From Isoetes taiwanensis (taxonomy: Eukaryota; Streptophyta; Lycopodiopsida; Isoetales; Isoetaceae), in NCBI GenBank assembly GCA_021234155.1, contig JAJEKV010000027.1:16090891-16154890 (forward strand): DNA of 64,000 bases. The letters run 5' to 3'. The notes under the pieces were generated by a model. It saw nothing but the letters and a program-made list of their open reading frames with translations. It was not told the origin of the DNA and did no database searches. The position numbers and the translations under genes are program-made. Shown one piece after another: positions 1 through 10,985 of the stretch. Numbering within the stretch: the first letter of the stretch is position 1; each line of letters starts with the position of its first letter.

Positions 1-235
1 CGAGCTCGTGCTCAGCATCTCATGCAGGGGCTGGCTAGGATGGACCAGCTCATATGTGGGACAACTCTGAAGGGTGTGGCATTCGTCTTCCACAGCTCCA
101 ACCTCACAGCGTTGACAAAGCCTCTCCTGACGCAGCTCCCCAACTCACCTCCCCGTCTCAATCCGGAGATGGTGTGCACCTGTGCGGATAGAGGCAATGG
201 ATCTGCGCTTTTTCATGGGTAGATGGGTGCGCCGG
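1..235 (-). mobile_element. LINE 3' coding end, C-terminal zinc-knuckle fragment
   Basis: Read on the minus strand from about 230 to 1, this encodes the C-terminal tail of a LINE reverse-transcriptase protein. It begins LPMKKRRSIASIRTGAHHLR, and one in-frame TGA follows IETGR. Further on is a C-x2-C...H-x4-C knuckle (CQRC, then ECHTLQSC). The same tail occurs on the plus strand at about 29625-29807 and 51059-51310, so these are copies of one family. The upstream RT is absent here and the 3' UTR lies beyond the left edge. A LINE relic is well supported because three independent copies share the motif order; the clade is not determined. Confidence 0.8.
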
Positions 236-611
236 TAGCATTGCGGGCCTTGCTCCAACCTGGGATTTATGTGGCATTGATAATGTGTCATCTTGACCTA
301 TTCAAGGGTGTTGGCATCCCATAGCTTACTGAGGAATCATGCATCAAGGTACTGTCTGAGACTGTGGCGATCTGCCTCCGTTTGCACTTGGATGCACCCT
401 TGCTCCTGCACATTCCATCTGACTAGCCACTGAGCTCTCTTTTCCCGCCAGCAGGCTTTTAGGCATTGAGACACCATTGCCATAGTGTAAGCCAGGTGAG
501 GCACACCATAAGATAAAAAGAAAAAAGTAAATAAGATAAGTTCGATATTGAGAGGACATATACTATGCGATTCTTTGGCAAATCACAAACCTAATAAACC
601 ATTTTTTCTCA

Positions 612-670
612 AGATTCCCATGTAAAGGAATAGAATAGAATAGAATAGAATAGATTCCCATGTAAAGGAA
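612..670. repeat. (TAGAA)n microsatellite between 19-bp direct repeats
   Basis: A run of TAGAA pentamers (about 631-651) is flanked on both sides by the same stretch AGATTCCCATGTAAAGGAA (612-630 and 652-670). This looks like a slipped-strand duplication around a microsatellite. Confidence 0.85.
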
Positions 671-1395
671 GAGAGCAGTGAGCAGCCAACATCCTAAAGT
701 TCTTTGATAATATTTGAGACCTTCAATGGAGCACACACCAGGATCTATTATATCGACCTGTTACTAAAGGAGGTTTACTCATGCACTTTCTGCTCTGTGT
801 AGCCATGTCCAAACATGGCCCGATAATGGACAATATATTGTTTCAGATGATAGACCTACAAACAACCCAGTGAATTGTTGTCAATATCCACATACGAACC
901 TTGTCATAACTTAGCAATTTAAAGATCAAAGTCTCTATAATGGTGTTGCTATCGTCTAGGATAATTGCACAACCCATTTTGATGGTTAGACTTCCTGACT
1001 CATTACTTTTACTCGAAGTCCTTTGACTAATATATCAAGAGTTAGCTATCTATTTCCTTCTTACCAGCTGCTGAAAGTTGAAACCGTTGATCTTGATTCT
1101 CGTATTAAGCCATATCTAGTTCTGCATAATAAACAAAAGCAAGAATTAAGCAAAACTTTCCTGGACATCCATCTACAATGACAAATATTAAAACTCGAAA
1201 ATAGAAACATTTAGAGAGATGAAAGGCAAAAGATCTTCAATAGTCTTAGGTAACTGAGCATCTTAGATGAAGGCCATCTTAGATAACCATTATTGCAAAT
1301 GCCAGTTTGAACTAATTCATCAGACGGTTCTTTGCAAAAGATGAAGACCTTCATTTCAACTTAATGGTGCAGATAATCCCATTTTATTAGCACGT

Positions 1396-1473
1396 TTGCA
1401 CAAACGAGAGTGGAGACTTTGGAGCGATTTAAGGTTGCACAAACGAGAGTGGAGACTTTGGAGCGATTTAAGG
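1396..1473. repeat. 39-bp perfect tandem duplication
   Basis: Two adjacent identical 39-bp units (1396-1434 and 1435-1473), each beginning TTGCACAAACGAGAG. No coding meaning is seen. Confidence 0.9.
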
Positions 1474-2108
1474 CTATCCACGTTGCAGCCAGCTGGGATT
1501 ATTGTGCAGGTGGAAAGGTGGAAAGCCTAGTAGTCGTTTGATTTCATCTACGGTGGAGAAAAAAACTTCGAAATTCCAGCATGTCCGTCCGTGTGTAGCG
1601 TTGGAAGTTATGGCGCTGGAAGCAAAATGCGGAGGCTCAACTCCAGTTATGATCAAAGCGGTGGTCTTCCGGCATTGTATTCTAAGAGGTTACAGAGGAA
1701 AATCCCATTTTGTTGTTTTTTTTATTCGACCTTTTTAGGTATCAAAGCCATCCGGTTTCTCTGGCCATGGCTCTGCTCTGGGAAGAACAGATAAGAATGG
1801 GCAGATAAGAACTTCGAAATGGACAGATAAGAATAGGCTTCCGGAATGAGCACTTCTGGAATGATTTTCAAATGCTTGGGGATCTGTTCTGGCAAAAAAC
1901 TCTTTGTTCAGGAGAGAAGTAAGTATACCGATCCCAGTGCAATGGATCACATTGCCAGTCTTGCCTGCTAATATATTAGCCCTAACAGAGTAATGGGTTT
2001 TGCCGAAATATCACTTACATGCCCAGACCACCCAGACCTGTGACATTGATCCCTGGGGATGGCATTGAATCTTTTGTAACAAGTGCAGTTGTCTAGGCTA
2101 TGAAAGCT

Positions 2109-2247
2109 AACATGTGTCAGTTCCAAGTTCCTCAATTCTTAAGCTTATGGCTCAGAGGTGATTCTGCTTGAATTGAGCAGAAAAGTTTTGCACCCATCTG
2201 TTATCGTGCTTACTTGTGTATATTACTGTTTTTAAAGTGCTATTGCT
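2109..2247. repeat. Direct repeat, copy 1 (partner at 3219-3396)
   Basis: About 140 bp starting AACATGTGTCAGTTCCAAG and ending near TTTAAAGTGCT. It recurs in the same orientation at 3219-3396 with small indels, including an extra stretch of about 35 bp in copy 2. The two copies bracket the kinase fragment, so a local duplication is likely. Confidence 0.85.
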
Positions 2248-2473
2248 GACCATCTATGGCGGTTTGCATCCTGCTGAGCATAATTGTCAGGCATTTTTTT
2301 GAAGTGCCCCGATCTGGAAAACAATTCTTTCCAACTCGTAGGTCAGTTGCTGCACCAAAATCTATAAACTTTAGTCTGCCTTTGTCAGTCACAACCAAGT
2401 TACAGGAGTTTACATCTCTGTGTACAATGCCAATTTCATGCATCTTCTTAAGATAGGCGATGATTTGACGCAT
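2240..2473 (-). pseudogene. Fragment of a thylakoid STN7/STN8-like protein kinase
   Basis: The minus strand carries 77 codons of a kinase catalytic core. A helix leads into GIVHRDV..CNLVV (catalytic loop), followed by KGRLKFIDFGAATDLRVGKN (DFG motif). The wording of the DFG region (DFGAATDLRVG) is typical of plant plastid kinases of the STN group, which phosphorylate photosystem proteins. The Lys expected two residues after the HRD Asp is Asn here (HRDVN). The frame then drifts away after PDRG. The N-lobe, activation segment and C-lobe are absent, so this is a non-functional single-exon scrap. The family is recognisable; the exact STN7 or STN8 assignment is inference. Confidence 0.7.
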
Positions 2474-3778
2474 GGTGCTTTTTATAATCAGTGCTTTCCT
2501 TTTTGCTGGATCCTGTTCGTTTAGTTTCCCCTCAAATACTACTTCTGTTCAAGTCTATCTGGCTGGGAGGTTAAATGGTAGTTTGACAGCGTGTTATAAT
2601 GCTCAGATCAGTGACCTAACTTTAGGACTTTACAAAAGAAATTTAGAGTAGTGCAAACTTGTGATGTGGTTGTATTGAAGGATATGATGTGACGTGGTCA
2701 TGAGGATTTGACATGATAAATGTTTTTGTTGTAAGTCAACTGTGTACTTTTGAGATACTTTTCATCTCATCTGTCCTCTTTCATTCCAGACATCTTGAAC
2801 AACATGTTGAATGACATTGTCATATCCATTCATATAGGAGAATGTGCAAAGAATTTAGTGTCACAATTTTTCCTCGAGCTTGGATCTACCAACTCTACTT
2901 GCTTGTAACAGGGTTAAGTGCACATCACTGGGTTTCTAGAGGAACTTTAGTGAAGTTGAGATTGTCTGTTCTCAGAGCGGAAATAGTGAGAATTCATTAG
3001 GATCCTTATTGTTTTAATCTCAAAAATACATGATGCTGTGATGGCAATGAATGCTTTAAATCTTGGGTGGGTGCAGAAGCCAGTGAATTGCTGAAAACTA
3101 AATATAGTTCAGAGAAGACTTTCTCACACATTTGTTCCTTTTTCATAACTTCTTCCAAAGCTCTTGAAGAATATTTGTGGTCTTTGCTCGAGGATCTGCA
3201 AAATATGCGCTATTGTTGAACATGTGTCAGTTCCAAGTTCCTCATCCTTGGCCTTCTGTTAATGTTTATATATTGTTAAGCTTATGGCTCAGAGGTGATT
3301 CTACTTGAATTGAGCAGAAATATTTTGCAGCCATCTGTTATCTCTGTTATCTTGGCTTACTTGTGTATATTACTGTCTTTAAAGTGCTCATTGCTTAGTA
3401 GCTGAAAGCCAAATAGTTCTTATACAGTTCTGATTATGACCTTGCCAAAAGCATGAGCTGGCAATCCAGGATGTGTTTGTTGTCAGTATCATCTTGATTG
3501 GGGTCGTGAGATACAAGAGTAAGCAACTTATCTGCAAGACAATTGTTTAAAGCGATATGTAGTAAGTATTAAACACATATGCATGCGTAGTTAGTACTTC
3601 GTTTTACCCCGTATATTTGGTTCCATTGGCTATGAACGGGAGTCAACGTTCCTAAGATAAAGGGAGATTGAGCCAAGACCTCACTGTCCATTCAGGTCTT
3701 ATTTCCCATGATGATGCAGGGAGTTTCCAACATTAGACTAGCTTTCTAAGCTTTGACATTATAGCTGTAGAGGATGTC
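2474..3778. other. Intergenic; no gene recognised
   Basis: Apart from the repeat copy at 3219-3396, I see no coding signal. The region immediately upstream of the DUF2921 frame would be expected to hold the N-terminal half of that protein, but it has in-frame stops (for example the TAG at 3734) and no matching motifs. Confidence 0.5.
3219..3396. repeat. Direct repeat, copy 2 (partner at 2109-2247)
   Basis: Second copy of the 140-bp repeat described at 2109-2247, in the same orientation, with an extra stretch of about 35 bp after CAAGTTCCTCA. Confidence 0.85.
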
Positions 3779-5194
3779 ATGTCTCTAGACTGGTCAACTT
3801 ACATGCCGGGTTTAATATCACCAGAGTCTGCCCCTCATGATGAGACTGTCCCTCTAAAGAAAGGGGAGTTTGTCAAAGTTGCTGCAGAAATGACGCTATC
3901 AGATCGAAACCCTATCTCAGCAGAAGGCCTATATAATCCAAAGACAGGGAAAATGTACCTTGTGGCATGCAAGCTCCCAAAGTTATCATGGGAAGGACTT
4001 AACAAGACTGATGATGTTCAACTGGAAAATGGTTTGGATTGTTTGGTTGAAATGATTGTTTGTTATCCACCTACTAATGCAAGATGGATGGTTAGTCCTA
4101 CAGTGACCTTAGAAATCAGCAGCAAAAGGAATGAGGACGATCCCTTCTTTTTCAAGGCTATCAAGTTGGAGACATTTCCCATCCTATACAGCCAACAACT
4201 AAAGGAGATTGTTTCTCGAAAAAATCTAGAAGAAATTTTAAGCATATTTACATTGAGTCTTATGATTCTCTGTATCATATCCCAGCTGTGGTATGTGAGA
4301 AACAATCCAGAACCAGTGCCATTTATTTCACTCATCCTGATTGCAGTGCAGGCGATTGGGTACTCTATTCCTCTAATCACCGATGTAGAAGTTTTATTTG
4401 CTAGGCTCACATCTGATGGAAATGATGATGTTAGGTCTGATGTCATAAAGGAAGGGGAGTTGAGCCATGTTATTCTCTATTTTGTGAAGCTTCTCACTCT
4501 AATAGCATTTTTGTTGGTCCTTAGACTCTGTCAGAAAGTAGTGAAATATCGCATTCGTTTGTTTACAAGGTTTCCACTTGAGCCCAGAAGAGTGCCGTCA
4601 GATAAGAAAGTGCTATGGATCTTTGCCCTTATACATTTCATTGGCTTCTGCATTGTGCTAATAATTCATTCTGTTTTGCAAGCAAAGGACCATATTAAGA
4701 CAGCCACATTTGTAGATTGGAAAGGTGCAGCGAAACATGATATTGAATGGATGAAAGAACTGAAAGAGTATGGAGGGTTAGTACAGGATCTTTTTCTGCT
4801 TCCCCAAGTCATTGGAGGAATGGTTTGGGAGATAAGAGGGAAGCCACTAAGGCGCACTTATTACATAGGGCTGACATTGTTGCGGTTGCTTTGTGCACCA
4901 ATATTCAATCCTTATTTTGCTGGTGAATCCGTGTTTGCCAATCCAAGGTTGGATTTTTATTCAAGAGCAGGAGATATATCCATTCCCTTACTGGCATTAG
5001 TGCTTGCAATTGTTGTGTATATCCAGCAAAGGTGGAATGATTTGAGGTGGAAAGTACTAGTGACGTCAGGTTCCAGCAAGCTAATGCGGCTTGGTTCCAA
5101 GATGTATGAAAGATTACCATCCAAGACATTTGAGGCTGAACTTATGCCCAACCTTGAACCAAGTGATGTTCATCATATTAAAATCAGTAGCTAG
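3779..5194 (+). CDS. DUF2921 family polytopic membrane protein, C-terminal half
   Basis: A single uninterrupted frame of 471 codons. Near the start is the family signature SAEGLYNPKTGKMYLVACKL (residues about 43-62). Several hydrophobic segments follow: about 152-175 (IFTLSLMILCIISQLW), 180-202, 230-252 (VILYFVKLLTLIAFLLVL), 280-300, a stretch around LFLLPQVIGGMVW, the diagnostic YYIGLTLLRLL...FNPYF...LDFYSRAGDISIP, and a final helix (LLALVLAIVVYIQQRW). Plant DUF2921 proteins are usually about 900-1060 residues, so the extracellular N-terminal half is missing. The frame upstream of the ATG is open only back to a stop at 3734, so I used the first ATG. There is no C-terminal RING, unlike the FLY1/FLY2 E3 ligases of this family, so it resembles the non-RING branch. 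It could be a 5'-truncated recent copy or the last exon of a gene whose earlier exons lie elsewhere. Family assignment is strong; functionality is unsure. Confidence 0.85.
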   Translation: MSLDWSTYMPGLISPESAPHDETVPLKKGEFVKVAAEMTLSDRNPISAEGLYNPKTGKMYLVACKLPKLSWEGLNKTDDVQLENGLDCLVEMIVCYPPTNARWMVSPTVTLEISSKRNEDDPFFFKAIKLETFPILYSQQLKEIVSRKNLEEILSIFTLSLMILCIISQLWYVRNNPEPVPFISLILIAVQAIGYSIPLITDVEVLFARLTSDGNDDVRSDVIKEGELSHVILYFVKLLTLIAFLLVLRLCQKVVKYRIRLFTRFPLEPRRVPSDKKVLWIFALIHFIGFCIVLIIHSVLQAKDHIKTATFVDWKGAAKHDIEWMKELKEYGGLVQDLFLLPQVIGGMVWEIRGKPLRRTYYIGLTLLRLLCAPIFNPYFAGESVFANPRLDFYSRAGDISIPLLALVLAIVVYIQQRWNDLRWKVLVTSGSSKLMRLGSKMYERLPSKTFEAELMPNLEPSDVHHIKISS

Positions 5195-6106
5195 TTTAAA
5201 CTGGATGGAAAGGGATCAAAGCCTTGAGTTAGTACCAGTTGTTCTTGGATAGTTCTTTCCCCAGTTAATTTCATCAATAGACATTGAAGATTTTGTTTGG
5301 TTGAGATTCTATTATGAATAAGAACGCCACTGTAAAAATACTAAAATACCCCAAGATATGAAAAAACACTTCTAAAGTCGTTTCTCCCACAAAATCAAAC
5401 TCATTTTTGCATACAACAATAGCATCCCACTTTTCATTGACATCAACTAAGAAACTAAGATTTGCAAGATTAGACCGTACCAATACATTATTGCTTAGAG
5501 TGGATACTACTTGGTAGCACCCCGATGGATTTCATCTACGGCTTCAAAAATTCATGGAAATTCCAGCAGTTATGGCTGCGCCGGGATATCTTGCGGAAGA
5601 GTGTTTCTGGCCTTGTGCCTCGACAGCACCTTCATCCTCCCGTTTCATTTTTTTTTTCCCATTTTCTTAACAATGATTCTGAGCGTTACATTTCCAGGAG
5701 AAGAGGTTTGAGATACGACAATAGCAGCATTTCCATTCAGGCATGTTTCCAGGTAGTGGGTCTGGAGCTTGGGGCAAATGGAGCGGCGTGGGTGAAAAGC
5801 CCTATTTGGCATGCCAGTTTTGCTAATCCATATGATTTTTGAAAAACGGGGGTTTCGATGGCTACAGAGTCATGCCAAATATCTAGTTCTTTGAGTCATA
5901 GTGCTTTATGCTCTGTATTCAATCCGACATCCTGTTTGCAATAGGAGCGAACTTATTCAGGTCTATTTGATGCAGTTTTTGAAGCCTTGTTAATTTTTTT
6001 CTGTTTTCCCAAGCAGAAACGAGAGATTATTGTGCAACACCCTCTTCCGATAATAAGCTTCGTAACCCAGTTTAAAGAATAGTTTTATCAGGTCAAGGAG
6101 CACATT
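5195..6106. other. Intergenic; no gene recognised
   Basis: Contains the 3' flank of the DUF2921 frame and a poly-T stretch near 5648. A short block (5525-5575) resembles 1540-1590 (a stretch around GATTTCATCTACGG, then GAAATTCCAGCA), suggesting diverged copies of one unknown sequence. No protein family is recognisable. Confidence 0.45.
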
Positions 6107-7380
6107 AGGGGTAAAGAATATTGTGAAACAGTTAGAATCTCCAAATGGAACAGAGGAAATTTGGAAATTTTTGGATGATGCAGCAGAGGTGCTTTCATGC
6201 CCTGCTGGAACCTATTGGTTGTCATTATTAGATGCCCTGCAAAGAGTAGAGTGTCGAGAGCTTCTAGTTGAGGTATGTTCTCCATAGCTCATGCCTGCGG
6301 TGTTATTGAAACTATAATCTTTTTTGCTGTATTCCACATCCTTACATATCCTTACATGGTGCTCGTGTAATATGGTTCAGGTTTTTTACTGGAAAAGAAA
6401 ACTTGTATATAGGTCAAATGATCACAGGGAATATGCAAAACTGATCATATTTGCTGGGAGGCTTAGTTATCGTGATTTTGGACACGAGATACTTAATTAT
6501 ATGTGTGCCAAAGGATTGAAAAGGAAAGCCACCATTTACAATTCATTGATTGATGCACAGCGTAAAGATAAAACAATCGCAGGATTGTCAGCCGACTTTG
6601 GTAACTTATAATATTCTCATATCCTTTTGTAGCAAATTACCTTCTCTTGATGATATGGAGACATGCTTCTGCATGCAGGTTGGCAGGGTTTGCTCCTGAC
6701 AGGGTCATACTGAATTCCTTGATTGGGGTTACATGAAATGTAAATGATTTGGCAAGATGCAGGAGACAGTCAACTACCAGATTGAAGGTTACTCACAATT
6801 AGGTATGTTGAATGAGATGGAAGCGTTCTCAACAACATGCAAATGCCAGCTTTCAGATAAATGCAATTGGTGAGGTTATGATTGAAGCTTATAGTGGGAA
6901 ACAGTTGTTGGATAAAAATGGTGTTGAAGTTATGGACAATACCCCAAATGTCAGATATGGATCTCGAGTGCACAGTATGATAATTGAAACCTATGCCAAG
7001 GTTGGTAGATTAGATGGGGTAGTGTATTCAATTGCAAGAATATTCTGTGACAAAAGGATGTTTGCTAGTGGGAACACTATTGATATGGTCATTTCTGCCT
7101 TCTGCAAGCAGGGCTGCTTTTCTAGATTGGAGAAGATTCTTCAACAGGTCAAGGATTGCGGGATTGACTTTAATTACCGAATATGGTAAATATACAATGT
7201 ATCATAAGATGGAGGAAGTTTTTTGTGAAATGAGCAAGGCAACTGAAGAAATATACAGAGTAATGTGTGACACGTAACATAAAGCAGGAAAAAATCAAGA
7301 GTTGCTGAAGGGGGTGCAGCAGATGACTGAAGCAGGATTTGATCCCAGAAATGACTATCTGAACCCCAAGAAATAGTGCA
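6107..7380 (+). pseudogene. P-class pentatricopeptide-repeat (PPR) protein gene, decayed
   Basis: Exon-like pieces of an organelle RNA-binding PPR protein. Piece 1 (about 6107-6272) reads GTEEIWKFLDDAAEV...TYWLSLLDAL and ends GAG|gtatgt. After a 108-bp intron ending ttcag (6380), piece 2 (6381-6611) reads YWKRKLVYRSNDHREYAKLI and ...ILNYMCAKGLKRKATIYNSL, with the helix-turn-helix spacing of PPR motifs. Further repeats are recognisable only by changing frame: EGYSQLGMLNEMEAF near 6790, then AIGEVMIEAYSG, SMIIETYAKVGRLD and DMVISAFCKQGCFSRLEKIL up to about 7187, and a last piece QQMTEAGFDPRNDYLNPKK ending near 7375. Stops and frameshifts between pieces make this a pseudogene. Which PPR protein it derives from is not clear. 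Confidence 0.75.
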
Positions 7381-8080
7381 TGGCTTTTTGATGTATCATT
7401 CTTTCTTCATTAGCATCCTTATAGTTGGTTGGGAGTGTAACAATGTGGAGTAGAGTTTCTGTTTTCAGACGCAAGGACTGCTTGGGATGAGAATCCATCA
7501 ATCAGATGTTAGTAAATGGCATTCGATTGCCTAGATTGCCAGGCATGGCACTTCAATTACTGTTCCTTAACTGTTTCATGTGCTTTGCATATGAATGTTT
7601 GCCTCAGGCCAATAGCACCTTCCAGGAGTGTAAGAGCTTTGGTTGCCCTAATGCAAGGAAGCTGGAACAGAGGCATTCATACATAATATTCCTTCCATGT
7701 AAAAGCTACATATGAGATGGATGCTGCAGATGAGGGAAGTAGGATTTGATCTGGGAATTGACAAATCCAACCCTTAGAAAGAGTGGACAGATTTTTTATT
7801 TATCATTCTTTCCACAATTCCCAGTCCGTGGGGTGTTCTTTGAAAGGAGAAAATGCTTTTAGTAGCACTCTTATACTTGGTTGCAAATTAGAGAACATAA
7901 CAGTGCGAACTAGGGTTCTGTTTTTTGGACACAACAAGAGTTGCTTGGGACGTGAATCTGTCAAAATTTGCACCAGATTTAGTAGATGGCATTCACTTAT
8001 CTGAGCATGGCACGTCAGTCCTGTTCCTCAACCTGTTTAATTTGCTAATGTTTCCGGTAGGCCAACACCTAGGAGGAGTT
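7300..8080 (+). repeat. Diverged duplication of the PPR gene 3' end
   Basis: About 7300-7640 and 7715-8080 are diverged copies in direct orientation. Both begin with a PPR tail (QMTEAGFDPRNDYLNPKK against MREVGFDLGIDKSNP). Both continue with matching 3' flank: TATCATTCTTTC, TAGTAG..GCATTC, AGGCATGGCA or TGAGCATGGCA, CTGTTCCT.AAC, then the stretch around AGGCCAA. Two 3' ends in tandem suggest an unequal exchange or a second gene end. Confidence 0.65.
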
Positions 8081-9084
8081 TCGCCTCGCCTAATCAAGGA
8101 AACTGAAGCATACAATGTGCATTAACTGCATATGAAACTGTGGAATGTGAGAGAGATTCGAGCTTAGAATGTAATCTCTTTGTTTGTTACTGAAAGACAA
8201 AGTAAAATATCACCAGTTCTTGAAGAAGCTCATTTTATATACATTGGCAGTGGTGCATTGACTTCATAGGAACATATAGGGCTACTTGCAGCGAAGCATT
8301 ACATACAATCCATCCCTTACTATATAACAAATTAGCATCTCATGTTTTTGGATCAACATATAGAAATACAATGCATTGGAGGGATAGAGGACTTACATTT
8401 GAGTTGCCTAGATGTAGGCAAAGAAGAGAAAGATACACAACCGATATCCCATATGTAATGGTTGGTTTTTGGATCTTTTTGATAAAATGTTGAGAAGAGA
8501 CAGAGAGATGTACTTTTTATAGAGGGGTTTTCAACAGATTGCATTGACTAGAAGATAAAGCTTTAAAAAGCAACTATGTAGAATATATCTGAAGAGTAGG
8601 TGGTATATGCGATAATGATTGTAATGATAATTCCCCATGTATTTAGCATTCGCAAATTAGGTTCTAGCCCTCCTGCTATTATTCTTTCTAAGGATGCTTT
8701 GGCTTGAATTTGGTGAAGATTCTATATATAAGTCTTAAAAAACAATCATTGTGATTGCTTGCATCGACCCATTGATATGCACAAGGTTCTACGCAAAAAA
8801 AAATGAAATGTGCTTTTCGTGCAAGCACACTTTCATTCGCATAGTTGACCTTGCCATGAACATTATGCTTATTGGCCTTTTGCTTGTAAAACTTAGGTTA
8901 CGTGATGGACCTAGAACTTTTTCTTGTAAAACTTAGATTATATGATGAATCTAGAAACTTAAAACAAAATAAACATCATAATTAGGGCACAACATAACAT
9001 TTATATACATAGTTCTTCTACTTGATTAGGGTCATTCTCTATCAATTTGTGTTGCCTACCCTTTTGCCCCAAGCCTCATCCACA
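8081..9084. other. Intergenic; no gene recognised
   Basis: AT-rich with short frames only. A locally duplicated phrase around TTGTAAAACTTAG(G/A)TTA (8885 and 8927) is the only internal repeat noticed. Confidence 0.5.
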
Positions 9085-9215
9085 AAAACCATCGAATTTG
9101 ATCATTTATTTAAGATCTTATTAATTGGTGAGTCTGGTGTTAGCAAAAGCAGCCTTCTCTTACGATTTACAACAGATACTTTTGATGATAGGATCCACAC
9201 CAGATCCTACAATTT
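9085..9215 (+). pseudogene. RabC/Rab18-like small GTPase, first-exon fragment
   Basis: About 40 codons match the N-terminus of plant Rab GTPases: [20 protein letters not shown] followed by [12 protein letters not shown]. The EFD.LFK.LLIG lead and the TFDD stretch point to the RabC (Rab18) class, which acts in membrane trafficking. The P-loop GxxxxGKS has become GESGVSKS, losing the second conserved Gly. The frame ends before the switch regions and is followed directly by the tail of a minus-strand LINE. No other exon is visible, so this is a relic. Confidence 0.75.
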
Positions 9216-9244
9216 ACTATGCAAAGTAATCAAACGTGCTTTTG

Positions 9245-10985
9245 ACTAGTTTTATTTTTTTTGAAGGACGACAAGCTTTATTCACCAACTAAAAACTAGA
9301 GCAACATAAAATGCAAAGACAGGATTATAACCCCAGTGGACAAACCGATCCAACTGAGCACAACCACCTGCCTATGCAAAAGAATGAATCTGAAGGTAAG
9401 TATGCCAGATCAGTACTTTCTTCTCTTGATCAAGAGAAGAACAATTGTAAGCCATAACAATTTTATTATGCGCCCACTGAAGAACAATCTCATCTGCAGT
9501 ATCTACGCCCTTAAAGATAAACAACCTCCTTCTCTTCCAGATTGACCATAAAAGCCATCCACATGCGAGATGAAAAGCTCGTTTCTGTAGTTTGGGCCAA
9601 GCATCAGAATAGATAGCAAGCAAAATTTGCTGGCTAGATCGAGATGTGCCAAATAGGGTCAATAATCAAGACCATGCCTGCTGAAGCCACTCACACAAGA
9701 AAAAACAATGCTCAATACTCTCAACCCTTTGCTGGCATAAAGGACAGAGCTCTGTCCGATTATCCATTTTATGGACTAACCTGTTGACTCTGAGGCATCT
9801 ATGGATCACTTGCCACCACAAAACTACTACTTTGGGATGAAGCATCTTATCCCATACCCATATCCAAACACTTTTCCATTGTGGCTGAGGGACCTGAAGA
9901 TGCCACCTATTAGATGGAGGCAGGATTTCAGAATGCAAAAGCAATTTATACACAGAAGATACAAACCGCCCTGGCTGGATATCCTGATGGCAACCCCATA
10001 TGACTACCTCAATCTATGGACCAGAATCCTGTGGCAACAATGCAGCAATATGATTCCAGATTACTCTGTCCCATCTGTACAACAAGAACTTTGTTCTAAA
10101 TGCTTCCCATGACATGAGATGACCAGACTCATACCAAGCTGTTATACCAGCTGCTATCCATCGTCATTGTGTCTTTGGATGAACAACCACACTTAGAGGC
10201 ACATTCTCTGGAGTGTCCTGCAAAGGAATCCACCAGCATAGAATGGACAACTGAAGACATGCCTCAAGATTAATATGGAAAAGAGACCTGACAGTGTCCC
10301 AAGCAGCAAGCAACCCCTTTAGAAAGGGAGAAGCATTAGGATACGGATGCATATGATAAAGCAAAGCCCAAGGAAGGAGGGGCTTAATGGTGGCCTTATG
10401 AAATGGGAGACAATGCTGAATCGACTGCACCAATAACAACCTCAGGCCAGGAGAATCATCCTTACCAATGAAAATCCTCCAAATAAACTTTGATATCATC
10501 ACCTTGCTTTGGAGGTGAAAATCCAACATACCAAGACCACCAGCTGCCTTAGGTCTAATGCATTTCGCCCAAGCTACCTTGACCACCGCTCCTAACTCAT
10601 TTCCACCCCAAATAAAATTTCTGACGATACGCACGATCTCCTCCATCTTACACTGCGGAGCGAGGCACCATCCACAGAACCATTACAGCTATTCAAAGCA
10701 GTTGTACTCTTCGGTGCACCAGCCGAGGGTGCCAATGCAAGAAAATCACCATCTTGAAAGACATTCTCACTATAAGCCAGAGGGTTAACATGCAATGCCA
10801 AATTTGCCCCCTACACCAGCATGGATACAAGAGGTTTTGCAGGCAGCTTGGAAGTTGACGCCATAGAGCCGAAACTGTCAGGGCCAAAAAGGCTATCAGC
10901 CGGAATCTAAAACCTCCGATGCCACACACCATTGGAAAGAGCTCTGAATCAGCTTTCCAAAGAGCCAAAAAACACCGTAGTCCGA
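9245..10985 (-). mobile_element. L1-type LINE, 3' part of ORF2, degenerate
   Basis: Minus-strand coding for the region downstream of the reverse transcriptase. About 10646-10500 reads NFIWGGNELGAVVKVAWAKC followed by GGLGMLDFHLQSKVM...FIWR. Then at 9953-9666 comes the zinc-binding (zf-RVT) domain KVVVLWWQVIHRCLRVNRLV, with CPLC and the stretch ESIEHCFFLC. The final part continues FHLACGWLLWSIWKRRRLFI (about 9600-9535). A T-rich run at 9249-9261 is the expected poly(A) tail of a minus-strand LINE. Frames are broken several times. The RT domain itself is not recognisable, so the element is 5'-truncated. A related zf-RVT block occurs at 14690-15200 and 48980-49666. Confidence 0.85.

Larger units (their letters stand above)
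236..2107. other. No gene recognised; AT-rich intergenic DNA with two small tandem duplications
   Basis: Both strands are interrupted by stops at short intervals and no recognisable protein family appears. The only structure I see is the two small repeats at 612-670 and 1396-1473, listed separately. Confidence 0.6.
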
